Source of the DNA: an uncultured Prevotella sp.
GTDB taxonomy: Bacteria > Bacteroidota > Bacteroidia > Bacteroidales > Bacteroidaceae
Direction of reading: 5' to 3'
Assembly (NCBI GenBank): GCA_944321295.1
Contig: CALUKU010000023.1
Location: 1 to 53,589 of the forward strand
Length of the DNA: 53,589 nucleotides
This document shows positions 17,350 to 25,883 of the stretch, one piece after another. Each line of letters opens with the position of its first letter. The stretch's first letter is position 1. The notes under the pieces are model-generated. The model had not been told where the DNA came from. It was given only the letters and a program-made list of their open reading frames with translations, and did no database searches. The translations under genes and the position numbers were made by a program.

Positions 17350-17567
17350 AACGTGAATTCGGTATAAGAAAACAACCTCTGTAGGGACATAATTCTGAAG
17401 ATTGCACCATTAAGACGCAATCGTATCCTTAGCCGCGAAGAGGCGTATTCAGTTGATTTTGCATATAAAAACGTTCTTTACAGAACGTGCGGACATAATA
17501 AATTATGTCCCTACTTTGGCTGTTTAAAATGTTTACAAGTAAATAACTCTTATACCGAACTGACGTT
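17350..17567. mobile_element. MITE-like element, copy A (218 bp)
   Basis: The outer inverted repeats are AACGTGAATTCGGTATAAG (17350-17368) and CTTATACCGAACTGACGTT (17549-17567). The 134-bp core (17381-17514) has termini GTAGGGACATAATT / AATTATGTCCCTAC. A copy in reverse orientation lies at 34069-34287, nearly identical through the core. There is no coding capacity. A transposase acting in trans is assumed; none is visible in this window. Confidence 0.75.
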
Positions 17568-17569
17568 AT

Positions 17570-17657
17570 AGATAACCTTTTAGAGTCCAATAGATAACCT
17601 TTTAGAGCATAAAAGGACGCCTTTTACACGCCAAGAAGACACCTGTTACAAGGCGTT
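17570..17657. repeat. 22-bp-period tandem array, copy 2 (4 units)
   Basis: Units at 17570-17591, 17592-17613, 17614-17635 and 17636-17657. The first two share AGATAACCTTTTAGAG; the third and fourth keep the CCTTTT / CCTGTT phase. It directly abuts MITE copy A. The remaining ~75 bp before the next gene hold nothing recognisable. Confidence 0.75.
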
Positions 17658-17733
17658 GACTTACAAGCACTTACATCAATAAGTAAAATAAAGGAATTTA
17701 TCTTGGCCGTCAGCTAAGACAAGCATTAAAAAA

Positions 17734-17946
17734 TCAAAAAACAAGTGACGTGCCATCGGTTGCGACAACGTGACGCCCGTCGCCGTCAGTAACAATCTTT
17801 ACCGTACCTCCGAGCCATTCCGTCATGGGCTGTTCCTCGTTAAGCTGATAGCATGCCGTAACTACGCCGCCGTCAATCTCTACGACACCGGGACAATACG
17901 TCTTGTCGTCGGCAAGCACTCGGTTGAAGGCTAAACGGCGTTTCAT
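17734..17946 (-). CDS. Small conserved hypothetical protein (70 aa)
   Basis: This 70-residue soluble protein, last in the ileS-lspA-DUF4296 run, starts 23 bp after the DUF4296 stop. It is beta-rich: RRLAFNRVLADDKTYCPGVV, EIDGGVVTACYQL, GTVKIVTDGDGRHVVAT. The layout recalls the N-terminal beta strands of amidohydrolases, but no metal ligands are present and it is far too short to be one. Function unknown. Confidence 0.65.
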   Translation of the reverse strand: MKRRLAFNRVLADDKTYCPGVVEIDGGVVTACYQLNEEQPMTEWLGGTVKIVTDGDGRHVVATDGTSLVF

Positions 17947-17969
17947 CTGTCAAAAGCTTCGTAATGGTT

Positions 17970-18959
17970 TCAGTTTGACTTTATGCTTTTCTGCGCAGCG
18001 TTGTCTATCGGCCTAAGCTTTGTCGGCTTGCCTGTCGTTCCGACCCCGCGTTTAGGCTCATCGCCGTTGCCGGCTGGAGCGTCAGAGGCTGTATTGAGAG
18101 GCGTTAATCTGCGCTTTGACACGGTGTCGCGGGCCGTATTACGGTCTCCGCCGTCACGCTGTTGCTCAATTGCGTTTGCCCTCATCCTTACCAGACGGAT
18201 GTTGTTGACAAACATAAGGCGCAGGTTATTGCGTTCATAGTCGTCATCGCCGGTAGTCTTGCGGTCGCTAAGGTATATGAAGCCGCGCACTGACTTTATG
18301 CCCTTACGGTTGTCGTCAGACACGGTCACGCTGTAGTTGGCGTTCGACGTCATCCTCACCGTCTTGCTCGCTATGCTGTCGTTCTTAAACTGCACGGCAA
18401 GCATTGCCGTCGCGTCCTTCATGCCCGAACGGTAAAGGAAGTCGCTGTAAAAGCTGAATATCAACCTGTCGCCCGCATGATAGGTGCTGTCTGCCTCGAA
18501 ATCAAACGACATCACGTTGTAAGGGGCGTAAGGCAGAAGCATTGTGGCGGGCACTCCCTTCCACATGTTAGTAGTGTCCTTGGCCGACTTCATGTCGCCA
18601 TACTGGCGTATGTCGTTGGCTGAAGCGCCGAGGGCCATTGCCTCGTCCTCAAAACGTTTCGTAAGGTTCTCATAAATCTTATGCAGCCTGTCGGCATGGC
18701 GCGTATAGTAAACCAACGACGAATCGAACTCAGCCTGCGTTATTCCATACTTCTCCAACACGGCCTGACGGTAGAGCGTGACGTCATACGCACGTCTTGA
18801 CGAGCCTTCGGTGCCATCGGCCATGGCGTCGGCCAAATGGTAATCATAAAGAATATCTTCCATCTCGCCTGGCTGAAGATATTCGTCAGGCACTTGGGGC
18901 TTGCATGAAAAGACAAGCAACAGCGACAGCAACGGTATGAAAACGCGCGACAACCTCAT
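17970..18959 (-). CDS. DUF4296 lipoprotein
   Basis: A lipoprotein signal (MRLSRVFIPLLSLLLVFSC) places Cys19 as the lipidated residue. The DUF4296 domain follows (about 25-115), with GEMEDILYDYHLADAMA and a helical SLVYYTRHADRLHKIYENL. The middle is beta-rich, and the C-terminal ~60 residues are a low-complexity, basic and Asn/Pro-rich tail. It overlaps lspA by 4 bp (ATGA). Coupling of a lipoprotein to the lipoprotein signal peptidase gene is a known Bacteroidetes arrangement; the molecular role is unknown. Confidence 0.85.
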   Translation of the reverse strand: MRLSRVFIPLLSLLLVFSCKPQVPDEYLQPGEMEDILYDYHLADAMADGTEGSSRRAYDVTLYRQAVLEKYGITQAEFDSSLVYYTRHADRLHKIYENLTKRFEDEAMALGASANDIRQYGDMKSAKDTTNMWKGVPATMLLPYAPYNVMSFDFEADSTYHAGDRLIFSFYSDFLYRSGMKDATAMLAVQFKNDSIASKTVRMTSNANYSVTVSDDNRKGIKSVRGFIYLSDRKTTGDDDYERNNLRLMFVNNIRLVRMRANAIEQQRDGGDRNTARDTVSKRRLTPLNTASDAPAGNGDEPKRGVGTTGKPTKLRPIDNAAQKSIKSN

Positions 18960-19591
18960 TTCCTCGAGAACGAAATTTGTGACAACTCCTTACGGCAAAA
19001 CAGCAACAGCATTACCACGCCGACGCTGATGCATGAGTCGGCAAAGTTGAAAACTGGACTGAAGAATATAAACTCGTCACCGCCCCAGAAAGGCACCCAA
19101 TCGGGCCACGTCGTCACTATAAGCGGAAAGTAGAACATATCGACGACCTTGCCCATAAGGAAAGGCGCATAACCGTGGCCGAACGGCACGAAATATGACA
19201 CATAATAAGGCGACGAGGCATTGAAGATAAGCCCGTAGAACATGCAGTCGATAAGGTTGCCCACCGCTCCGGCGAAGACGAGGGCGAGGCAAACCACATA
19301 AAGCGTGCGGGCGTTACGCTTGACCTGACGGCAGAGATACCACCCTAAAACGCTTATGGCCGCCACACGGAACAAGCTGAGTATCAGCTTGTTGCCTATC
19401 GTCATGCCGTATGCCATGCCGTTGTTTTCGATAAAGTTGATGTAAAACCAGTCTGTCACACGTATGCTCTCGTGCAGGCACATGCCGGTCTTCACCTCCA
19501 CTTTTATCACCTGGTCAATCACCAGCAGCACTACGACGAGCAGCGCCGTCGCCAGTCCTTTCTTCTTATATGTGTCTAATGCCATAATCAT
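18956..19591 (-). CDS. lspA: Lipoprotein signal peptidase II
   Basis: It cleaves prolipoproteins before the lipidated Cys. It has four membrane helices; the catalytic aspartates are in VGNLIDCMFYG and VFNFADSCISVG. NNGMAYGM is the conserved loop before helix 2. At about 211 aa it is longer than E. coli LspA because of the loop between the two catalytic motifs (SSPYYVSYFVPFGHGYAPF), typical of Bacteroidetes. The start is uncertain: ATG 19591 or 19585; a TTG at 19600 extends the frame. Confidence 0.93.
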   Translation of the reverse strand: MIMALDTYKKKGLATALLVVVLLVIDQVIKVEVKTGMCLHESIRVTDWFYINFIENNGMAYGMTIGNKLILSLFRVAAISVLGWYLCRQVKRNARTLYVVCLALVFAGAVGNLIDCMFYGLIFNASSPYYVSYFVPFGHGYAPFLMGKVVDMFYFPLIVTTWPDWVPFWGGDEFIFFSPVFNFADSCISVGVVMLLLFCRKELSQISFSRK

Positions 19592-19698
19592 ATAAAGCAA
19601 GACGCACGGCAGAAAGTATAAGCGGAAAGCCTACGCGGCGCACACGCCGCAGGCATAAACCGCCTATACACTCCGCCTGTCTTACCCAACTATAAGTG

Positions 19699-20079
19699 TC
19701 AATGTTTCCTTGCGTTCTTCGACGCGACGCTCAACGTTGCATGAGGAACCACGCGCAGACGCTCCTTTGGTATCAGCTCGCCGGTGATGCGGTCGATACC
19801 GTAAGTCTTGTTCTCAATTCTTATGAGCGCCGCCTCAAGTCCCTGAATGAACTTCTGCAGACGTCCGGCCTGCTGGATAAGCTCCTCCTTGGTCTGAGTG
19901 GCACTGCCCTCCTCGAGCACTTTATACGTAGGCGACGTATCGTCAACGTCGTTTCCGTCGGCGTTCATCAGCGACCTCATCATTTGGTTGTAGTCGCGGC
20001 GCGCCAGCTTCAACTTGTCATTGATGATTCCCCTGAACTCCTCAAGTTCCTCATCGCTGTAACGTGTTTTTTCTGCCAT
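19699..20079 (-). CDS. TraR/DksA-family regulator without zinc-finger cysteines
   Basis: This 126-residue protein has a coiled-coil N-terminal half, including SPTYKVLEEGSATQTKEEL, and a C-terminal DksA-like motif TYGIDRITGELIPKERLRVV (about 92-111). In classical DksA this motif carries zinc-binding cysteines (GICxxTGxxI); here the first Cys is Asp, and no Cys occurs anywhere in the protein. DksA-like proteins bind RNA polymerase through the secondary channel. The gene sits between ileS and lspA, 96 bp after ileS. Confidence 0.88.
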   Translation of the reverse strand: MAEKTRYSDEELEEFRGIINDKLKLARRDYNQMMRSLMNADGNDVDDTSPTYKVLEEGSATQTKEELIQQAGRLQKFIQGLEAALIRIENKTYGIDRITGELIPKERLRVVPHATLSVASKNARKH

Positions 20080-20174
20080 AATATATTTATTTTAAAGTTA
20101 ATAGTCGGTAAGCAATGACCGGCGCGCAAGCGGACCTCATTCGGCCGCTTGCGCAGCGCCGGTGTCTTGCCGGA

Positions 20175-23100
20175 TTAAATCTTGCAGACCTTAATCTTCA
20201 CCTTAAGTTCGTCAAGATCAACCTCTGTTCCGTCGTTGTCGGCAAGCTCGATGTTGTCGGCAAGCACCTGCCCTTTTATGTAACCGGCAAACGACTCGAC
20301 GGCAGCCTTCACCTTATCGTCGGGCGAAACAGTAACGTTGATGCGGTCGGTAATCTCCAGTCCGCAGTCCTTGCGCAGGTTCTGAATTCTGTTTATCAGC
20401 TCGCGGGCCATGCCCTCGTTGCGCAGGTCGTCGTTAAGCTCAACCTCAAGGGCTACGGTCAGGTTGCCGTCATTTGCCACAAGCCAGCCCGGAATGTCCT
20501 CGTTGATGATGTCAACGTCGGCTGCCTCAACAACAACAGCCTGTCCGTCAATGTCAAGCTTCAGTTCGCCGGCCTGCTCAAAGGCAACGATCTCCTCCTG
20601 GCTGAGGCCGTCCATGCGGGCCGCAATGCCTTTCATCAGCTTGCCGTACTTCTTGCCCATGGTGCGGAAGTTGCACTTAACCTTCTTCACCAAGACGCCG
20701 GAGCCTTCGACAAACTTCAGTTCCTTGACGTTAACCTCGTTGACAATGAGGCTCTTAACAGCTTCAATATGTTTCATCTGAACGGCGTCTACGGCCGGAA
20801 TCATTATGCACTGCAGCGGCTGACGCACCTTGATGTTGACCTTGCGGCGCAGCGCAAGCACCATCGAAGTTATCTTCTGGGCCATCTTCATGCGGGCCTC
20901 AAGGTCTTTGTCGATAAGACTTTCGTCGGCTACGGGGAACTTCGTAAGGTGAACCGACACGGCCGTGTCGCGGCCTGTGGCCTTAGTCAAGTCGGTGTAA
21001 AGCTGGTCGGCATAGAACGGCGAGAACGGAGCGAGCAGCTTGGCAACGGTTTCGAGGCAGGTGTAAAGCGTTTCGTAAGCCGAGAGCTTGTCCTTGCTCA
21101 TCTCCTTGCCCCAGAAGCGTTTGCGGTTAAGACGCACGTACCAGTTGCTCAAGTCGTCGTTGACGAAGGCGTCAATCAGTCGTCCGGCCTTTGTCGGCTC
21201 ATAAGAAGCCAAGGCGTCGTCAACGGCCTTCACGAGAGTATTAAGCTCGGAAAGAATCCAGCGGTCAATCTCGGGACGCTCGTCTACGGGCACCTCGCCC
21301 TGCGAATAGTCGAACCCGTCGACGTTGGCGTAAAGACTGAAGAAAGAATATGTGTTGTAAAGCGTGCCGAAGAACTTGCGGCGAACTTCGTCGACTCCGT
21401 TGGGATCGAACTTCAGGTTGTCCCAGGGAGACGAGTTGGTAAGCATGTAGAAGCGCACCGCATCGGCACCGTATTTCTCAATGGTTTCAAACGGATCGAC
21501 GGCGTTGCCCAAGCGCTTGCTCATCTTGTTGCCCTTGGCGTCGAGCACGAGGCCGCTCGAGATGACGTTCTTAAAGGCCACGCTGTCAAACACCATCGTG
21601 GCAATGGCGTGCAGGGTGAAGAACCATCCGCGCGTCTGGTCTACGCCCTCGTTGATGAAGTCGGCGGGGAAAGCCGTGCGCTTGTCTATCGCGTCGGCGT
21701 TCTCAAACGGATAGTGAATCTGCGCATAAGGCATGCTGCCGGAGTCGAACCACACGTCGATGAGGTCGGTTTCGCGCTTCATGGGCTTACCTGTCTTGCT
21801 GCAGAGTATTATGTTGTCGACATACGGGCGGTGAAGGTCAATCCGGTCGTAATTCTCCTGCGAATAATCGCCGGGCACGAAGCCATTTTCCTTTAACGGG
21901 TTGGCGGCCATCAAGCCTGCCGCAACGCTCTTCTCAACCTCGTCGTAAAGCTCTTGCAGCGAACCGATGCAAAGCTCGTTGCCGTCCTCGTCGCGCCATA
22001 CGGGCAGCGGCGTACCCCAGAAGCGGCTGCGGCTGAGGTTCCAGTCGTTAAGGTTCTCAAGCCAGTTGCCAAATCGCCCTGTACCAGTGCTTTCGGGCTT
22101 CCAGTTAATTGTTTTGTTCAGTTTCACCATCCTGTCCTTGCAGGCCGTAGAACGTATGAACCAACTATCGAGCGGATAGTAAAGTATCGGTTTGTCGGTG
22201 CGCCAGCAGTGGGGATAGTTGTGCGTGTGCTTCTCTATCTTAAACGCCATGCCGCGCGCCTTCAGGTCGAGGCAGATGGTTATGTCGAGCGTTTCGTCCT
22301 TGTCGGTCAAGTTTTCGTCGTAGGCGTTCTTGACGTAGCGTCCGGCGTAACGGTTCCATGCCTCCACGTCGACGTACTTACTAACGAAGTCATCGTCAAG
22401 GTCGTCAATTACGTAATACTTGCCCTCAAGGTCGACAACGGGGCGCTGGTTGCCCTTCTTGTCGATGAGCACGATGGGCGGCACGCCGGCCTTCTTAGCC
22501 ACGTTGGCGTCGTCGGCACCGAAGTTCGGGGCGATGTGCACAATGCCCGTACCGTCGTCGGTAGTGACGTAGTCGCCGGGGATTATGCGGAACGCGCCGT
22601 CCGTCATCGGACTTATCATCGGCAGCAACTGCTCGTAGTGCATGCCTACGAGGTCTGCGCCCTTGTAGTGCGCTATTATCTTATAAGGTATTACCTTGTC
22701 GCCTTTCTTATATGAGGCCAAGTCAGCGCCCTCGCCTTCCTTGCTGAAATAAGACGCAACGAGCACTTCGGCCATGACAACCGTCACCGGTTCGCCCGAA
22801 TAGGGGTTGTATGTCTGCACGGCCACATAATCAATGTTAGGCCCTACGCACAGCGCAGAGTTGGCGGCGAGAGTCCATGGCGTGGTGGTCCATGCCAGGA
22901 AGTAGGGCTTGCCCCACTCCGCCATCTCGGGCTTCGGGTCCTTCATGAGGAACTGCACGGTAGCCGTGGTGTCCTTAACGTCACGATAGCAGCCGGGCTG
23001 GTTAAGCTCGTGGCTCGAGAGGCCCGTGCCGGCAGCCGGCGAATACGGCTGTATGGTGTAGCCCTTGTAGAGCAGGCCCTTGTCATAGAGCTGCTTAAGG

Positions 23101-23606
23101 AGCCACCAAAGGGTTTCGATATACTTGTTGTCGTAGGTTATGTACGGGTGGTCAAGGTCTACCCAATAGCCCATCTTCTCGGTCAGGTCGCGCCACTCGG
23201 CCGTGAACTTCATCACGTTCTCACGGCACTTACGGTTGTAGTCCTCAACCGAGATGTACTTGTCTGACTCCTTATTGTCGATGTCGGCCTTGGTTATGCC
23301 AAGCTCTTTCTCAACGCCAAGCTCCACGGGCAGTCCGTGCGTGTCCCAACCGGCCTTGCGGTGGACCTGATAGCCCTTCATCGTCTTATAGCGGTTGAAG
23401 GTGTCTTTTATCGTGCGCGCCAGCACATGGTGTATGCCCGGATGGCCGTTGGCCGAGGGGGGACCCTCGAAGAACACGAACTGCGGACAGCCTTCGCGCT
23501 CGGTTATTGATTTATGGAAAACGTCGTTCTTGTTCCAATCCTCTAACACGCTTTTGTTTGTAGCGGTCAAGTCAAGACCTTTATGCTCGGCAAATTTATC
23601 AGACAT
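20175..23606 (-). CDS. ileS: Isoleucyl-tRNA synthetase
   Basis: It charges tRNA-Ile and edits mischarged Val. At 1143 residues it is the long, eukaryote-like class common in Bacteroidetes. Class I signatures are PSANGHPGIHHVLARTIKD (HIGH region, about 50-68) and KMSKRLGN (KMSKS motif). TTTPWTLAANSALCVG and DDGTGIVHIAPNFGADD mark the CP1 editing domain. The C-terminal ~300 residues form the anticodon-binding and junction region. It is the first gene of the ileS-dksA-like-lspA-DUF4296 cluster. A 593-codon open frame on the opposite strand is a shadow. Confidence 0.97.
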   Translation of the reverse strand: MSDKFAEHKGLDLTATNKSVLEDWNKNDVFHKSITEREGCPQFVFFEGPPSANGHPGIHHVLARTIKDTFNRYKTMKGYQVHRKAGWDTHGLPVELGVEKELGITKADIDNKESDKYISVEDYNRKCRENVMKFTAEWRDLTEKMGYWVDLDHPYITYDNKYIETLWWLLKQLYDKGLLYKGYTIQPYSPAAGTGLSSHELNQPGCYRDVKDTTATVQFLMKDPKPEMAEWGKPYFLAWTTTPWTLAANSALCVGPNIDYVAVQTYNPYSGEPVTVVMAEVLVASYFSKEGEGADLASYKKGDKVIPYKIIAHYKGADLVGMHYEQLLPMISPMTDGAFRIIPGDYVTTDDGTGIVHIAPNFGADDANVAKKAGVPPIVLIDKKGNQRPVVDLEGKYYVIDDLDDDFVSKYVDVEAWNRYAGRYVKNAYDENLTDKDETLDITICLDLKARGMAFKIEKHTHNYPHCWRTDKPILYYPLDSWFIRSTACKDRMVKLNKTINWKPESTGTGRFGNWLENLNDWNLSRSRFWGTPLPVWRDEDGNELCIGSLQELYDEVEKSVAAGLMAANPLKENGFVPGDYSQENYDRIDLHRPYVDNIILCSKTGKPMKRETDLIDVWFDSGSMPYAQIHYPFENADAIDKRTAFPADFINEGVDQTRGWFFTLHAIATMVFDSVAFKNVISSGLVLDAKGNKMSKRLGNAVDPFETIEKYGADAVRFYMLTNSSPWDNLKFDPNGVDEVRRKFFGTLYNTYSFFSLYANVDGFDYSQGEVPVDERPEIDRWILSELNTLVKAVDDALASYEPTKAGRLIDAFVNDDLSNWYVRLNRKRFWGKEMSKDKLSAYETLYTCLETVAKLLAPFSPFYADQLYTDLTKATGRDTAVSVHLTKFPVADESLIDKDLEARMKMAQKITSMVLALRRKVNIKVRQPLQCIMIPAVDAVQMKHIEAVKSLIVNEVNVKELKFVEGSGVLVKKVKCNFRTMGKKYGKLMKGIAARMDGLSQEEIVAFEQAGELKLDIDGQAVVVEAADVDIINEDIPGWLVANDGNLTVALEVELNDDLRNEGMARELINRIQNLRKDCGLEITDRINVTVSPDDKVKAAVESFAGYIKGQVLADNIELADNDGTEVDLDELKVKIKVCKI

Positions 23607-23766
23607 ATCGTTGTTAGGTTATTTTTGTTGTTATACTTTACTTGCTTGTTTGAGCCGCAAAGTTACTGAAAAAATTCGTCACGGCAAAACATTACACGAA
23701 AGTTTAACCCCTATTTTGATTCCTATTATAAACTGCAAGCCGAAACGCGTTTTACGCTTACAATCA

Positions 23767-23854
23767 GGAAGGTAAGTTTTTACGTTCCGAAAGGTAAGCT
23801 CCTGCACGCCGAAAGGCCTGCTTTTACGTTGTAAAAGGTTAGCTTTTGCAGAAC
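23767..23854. repeat. 22-bp-period tandem array, copy 3 (4 units)
   Basis: Units at 23767-23788, 23789-23810, 23811-23832 and 23833-23854 start GGAAGG, GAAAGG, GAAAGG and AAAAGG respectively, and three have the TTTT run in the same phase. The array lies upstream of ileS and beside the large palindrome at 24.0 kb. Confidence 0.8.
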
Positions 23855-24000
23855 ATTCAGTGCCGCTTTCGATCCGTAACACTCATGGCTCTTACGCTGT
23901 TCGGGCGTAAAGGCCATTCCGTTTGCAGAGGCGCCCGATTACATTCGCTGACACATCTTATTCCATCCAAAGACACACCCTCTCCCATCAACATATGTAT

Positions 24001-24087
24001 CCTCTCCCAAGTGAGGCTCTCGCACATTAAGTCATCCCGTGCTTGACACGGGATGACTTAATGTGCGAGAGCCTCACTTGGGAGAGG
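24001..24087. repeat. Perfect palindrome with 41-bp arms
   Basis: The left arm 24001-24041 and right arm 24047-24087 are exact reverse complements around the 5-nt loop CTTGA. The centre is TCATCCCGTG-CTTGA-CACGGGATGA, the motif also present in the repeats at 506 and 3901. The outer parts (CCTCTCCCAAGTGAGG) match the GCGAGAGCCTCAC / GGAGAGGG ends of that family. A 19-bp outer repeat (CTTATTACAGAACTCACGT, 24108-24126) follows, tying it to the MITE family. Confidence 0.85.
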
Positions 24088-24139
24088 GTTATTCATTACG
24101 TGTATTTCTTATTACAGAACTCACGTATAATTCAATAAA

Positions 24140-24188
24140 TAACGCTAAAGGCGGAAAGCCATATCGGAGCTTTCCGCCTTTAGCGTTA
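24140..24188 (-). terminator. Long hairpin, probable terminator of the OMP gene
   Basis: TAACGCTAAAGGCGGAAAGC (24140-24159) pairs perfectly with its complement at 24169-24188 (20 bp, 9-nt loop). It lies 18 bp downstream of the minus-strand stop at 24207 and is followed on that strand by ATTTATTGAAT. Confidence 0.75.
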
Positions 24189-24206
24189 TATAATCTGCCA
24201 TGTTAA

Positions 24207-25820
24207 TCAGAAATGGTAACCGAGGGTTAAGAGCAGCTGATGACGCTTGTTGTCAACCTTCACGGCGTTACAGTAGTTGCTAATATGTTCCGCAACCGAC
24301 GTTCCCGGATCTTCATACGTGGTTTCATAACCATCGAACGGACTGAAGTCGCCGCTCTGGGCCGAATACTGATACGCAAGATCCACCGACAGCTTGCCGA
24401 CGTTGTAGCCCACGCCGCAGGTTATGCGGTTGGTGGCGTGCCAGTTGGTGTAATCGGTCGACGAACTGTAATACGTTCCGGGCGAATACAACGAACCGTC
24501 CTTAACGCCGTAATCCTCGTACATAGGCGAAACGTAATTGTAACCCACACGCACGGCCCACTTGCTATCGGGCTTAAACTCGGCTCCAATCTTGACCGTG
24601 CTGACGCCCTTGAGGGTGCTCTTCGTGTGTGAGTTCATAGCGTAGTCGCTTGACGAACTTTCGTAATAACCGCCGTACCAGTCGTAACCGCCGCCCGTGT
24701 TTATTCGCGTGTCAAGACTGCCGTAGTCGGCATACTCGTAGCCTGCGCCCACGGCAAGATAGTTGCCGAACGTGGTGCCGAGGCTTACGCCAAACTTCCA
24801 CGGCGTGTACAGCTTGAAGTCGTAGCTCTCGCCTACGCTTTTATTTTTTGAGCTGCTGTTGATGTCCGTGCCGTTATCTAATATGGTGATATTTGATGTT
24901 GTAAGGTCATACCAGGTAGGCGTGGCTACCGAGAAGCCCACACGGAAAGGCGAAGCCTCAACGGGACGGAAGATTATACCGGCCTTTACGTTGAAACCCG
25001 TTCCGTCGATGCGGCGCTCGTCGGCAATGGTGACGTTGCCGCGGCTTCCGCCGTAGCCGTCGGCCAAAGCCTCAACGTATTCGCTGTAACCACGGTAATT
25101 GACATCGCTTATGCCGAACGTCAAGCCAAGGTAGACACGGTCGTTGATGTTTCCGCTGATGTTGAAGTCGTACTCCCCGATGTATCCCGAGCTGGCGCGG
25201 TTGAACATGTAGCCGTTGGCGTCATTATACACGTCGGATACGTATTCTCCTTCTTCGTCAAACACGGGCAGGATGTTCTCGTAATACAGATAATCCAACT
25301 GCGAGAACGCAAGGCTTCCGTAATCGACTGAAGGAGCGCCGGAGTCGTCGCGGCCGAACACGCCGCTAACTCCTTTCATGTAAGAATACTTGTTCTGCGA
25401 AGCTCCGTTAAGAGCGTCGGCAGCGGAAAGGATGTAGTTGAAGTTACGGCTTTTGTGATAGTTGAAAGCAAAGTTAAGGAACGAGCTGCGCCCAGTCCTG
25501 CGCGAATAAACGAAACCTATCTGGTCGAAACTCATGTTGGTGGCGTTGGCTCCGGCGAAATCTTTCGCATCCTGCTGCGACACGAAGCCGAAAGAAACAT
25601 TGGCCGCTGAATGACGGAACAAGCCTATGCCTGCAGGATTGGTGGCAATGGTGGATATGTCGGCGCCCAAGGCGTCCATCGCACCGCCCATGCCGACGTA
25701 GCGGGCCGTACCGTTCAAGTCACCTGTGGCTATGTTGGCGTTCTCGTAAGTTTCCTGTGCAAAAAGGCCTACGGCCGAAAAGGCCGAAATGAATATAAAT
25801 AGAAAGCGTTTCATAAGCAT
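24207..25820 (-). CDS. Outer-membrane beta-barrel protein (OmpP1/FadL-like)
   Basis: A signal peptide (MLMKRFLFIFISAFSAVGLF, cut near AQE) precedes a mature protein rich in Tyr, Gly and Ser. The start TARYVGMGGAMDALGADIST and the following TNPAGIGLFR are the hatch-like N-terminus of OmpP1/FadL/TodX transporters. Alternating amphipathic strands continue to a C-terminal aromatic residue (LLLTLGYHF), the usual Bam signal. At 537 aa it is the size of Bacteroidetes members, which import hydrophobic compounds; the substrate is unknown. ATG 25820 or 25814 is the start. Confidence 0.85.
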   Translation of the reverse strand: MLMKRFLFIFISAFSAVGLFAQETYENANIATGDLNGTARYVGMGGAMDALGADISTIATNPAGIGLFRHSAANVSFGFVSQQDAKDFAGANATNMSFDQIGFVYSRRTGRSSFLNFAFNYHKSRNFNYILSAADALNGASQNKYSYMKGVSGVFGRDDSGAPSVDYGSLAFSQLDYLYYENILPVFDEEGEYVSDVYNDANGYMFNRASSGYIGEYDFNISGNINDRVYLGLTFGISDVNYRGYSEYVEALADGYGGSRGNVTIADERRIDGTGFNVKAGIIFRPVEASPFRVGFSVATPTWYDLTTSNITILDNGTDINSSSKNKSVGESYDFKLYTPWKFGVSLGTTFGNYLAVGAGYEYADYGSLDTRINTGGGYDWYGGYYESSSSDYAMNSHTKSTLKGVSTVKIGAEFKPDSKWAVRVGYNYVSPMYEDYGVKDGSLYSPGTYYSSSTDYTNWHATNRITCGVGYNVGKLSVDLAYQYSAQSGDFSPFDGYETTYEDPGTSVAEHISNYCNAVKVDNKRHQLLLTLGYHF

Positions 25821-25883
25821 AATGTTTATTGTCAAAATAAAACTTTACCGCACGTATTGGCTTAAAAATGCATCGCGAAGCAA

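Noticed and set aside
17350-17567. Insertion sequence with its own transposase
   Set aside because: Only ~218 bp with no coding frame of note. The small frames inside are products of the repeat and recur at 34.2 kb.
20115-21896. 593-codon open frame on the plus strand opposite ileS
   Set aside because: It lies wholly antisense to the well-supported ileS, in a GC-rich phase that suppresses stops. Its translation has the Val/Leu/His/Gly bias of an antisense frame and no domain.
21954-22715. 253-codon plus-strand frame, also opposite ileS
   Set aside because: Same reason: an antisense shadow of conserved ileS codons with no recognisable motif.
23767-23854. CRISPR array
   Set aside because: The 22-bp units are contiguous, without spacers, and diverge between units. 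No cas gene is present.
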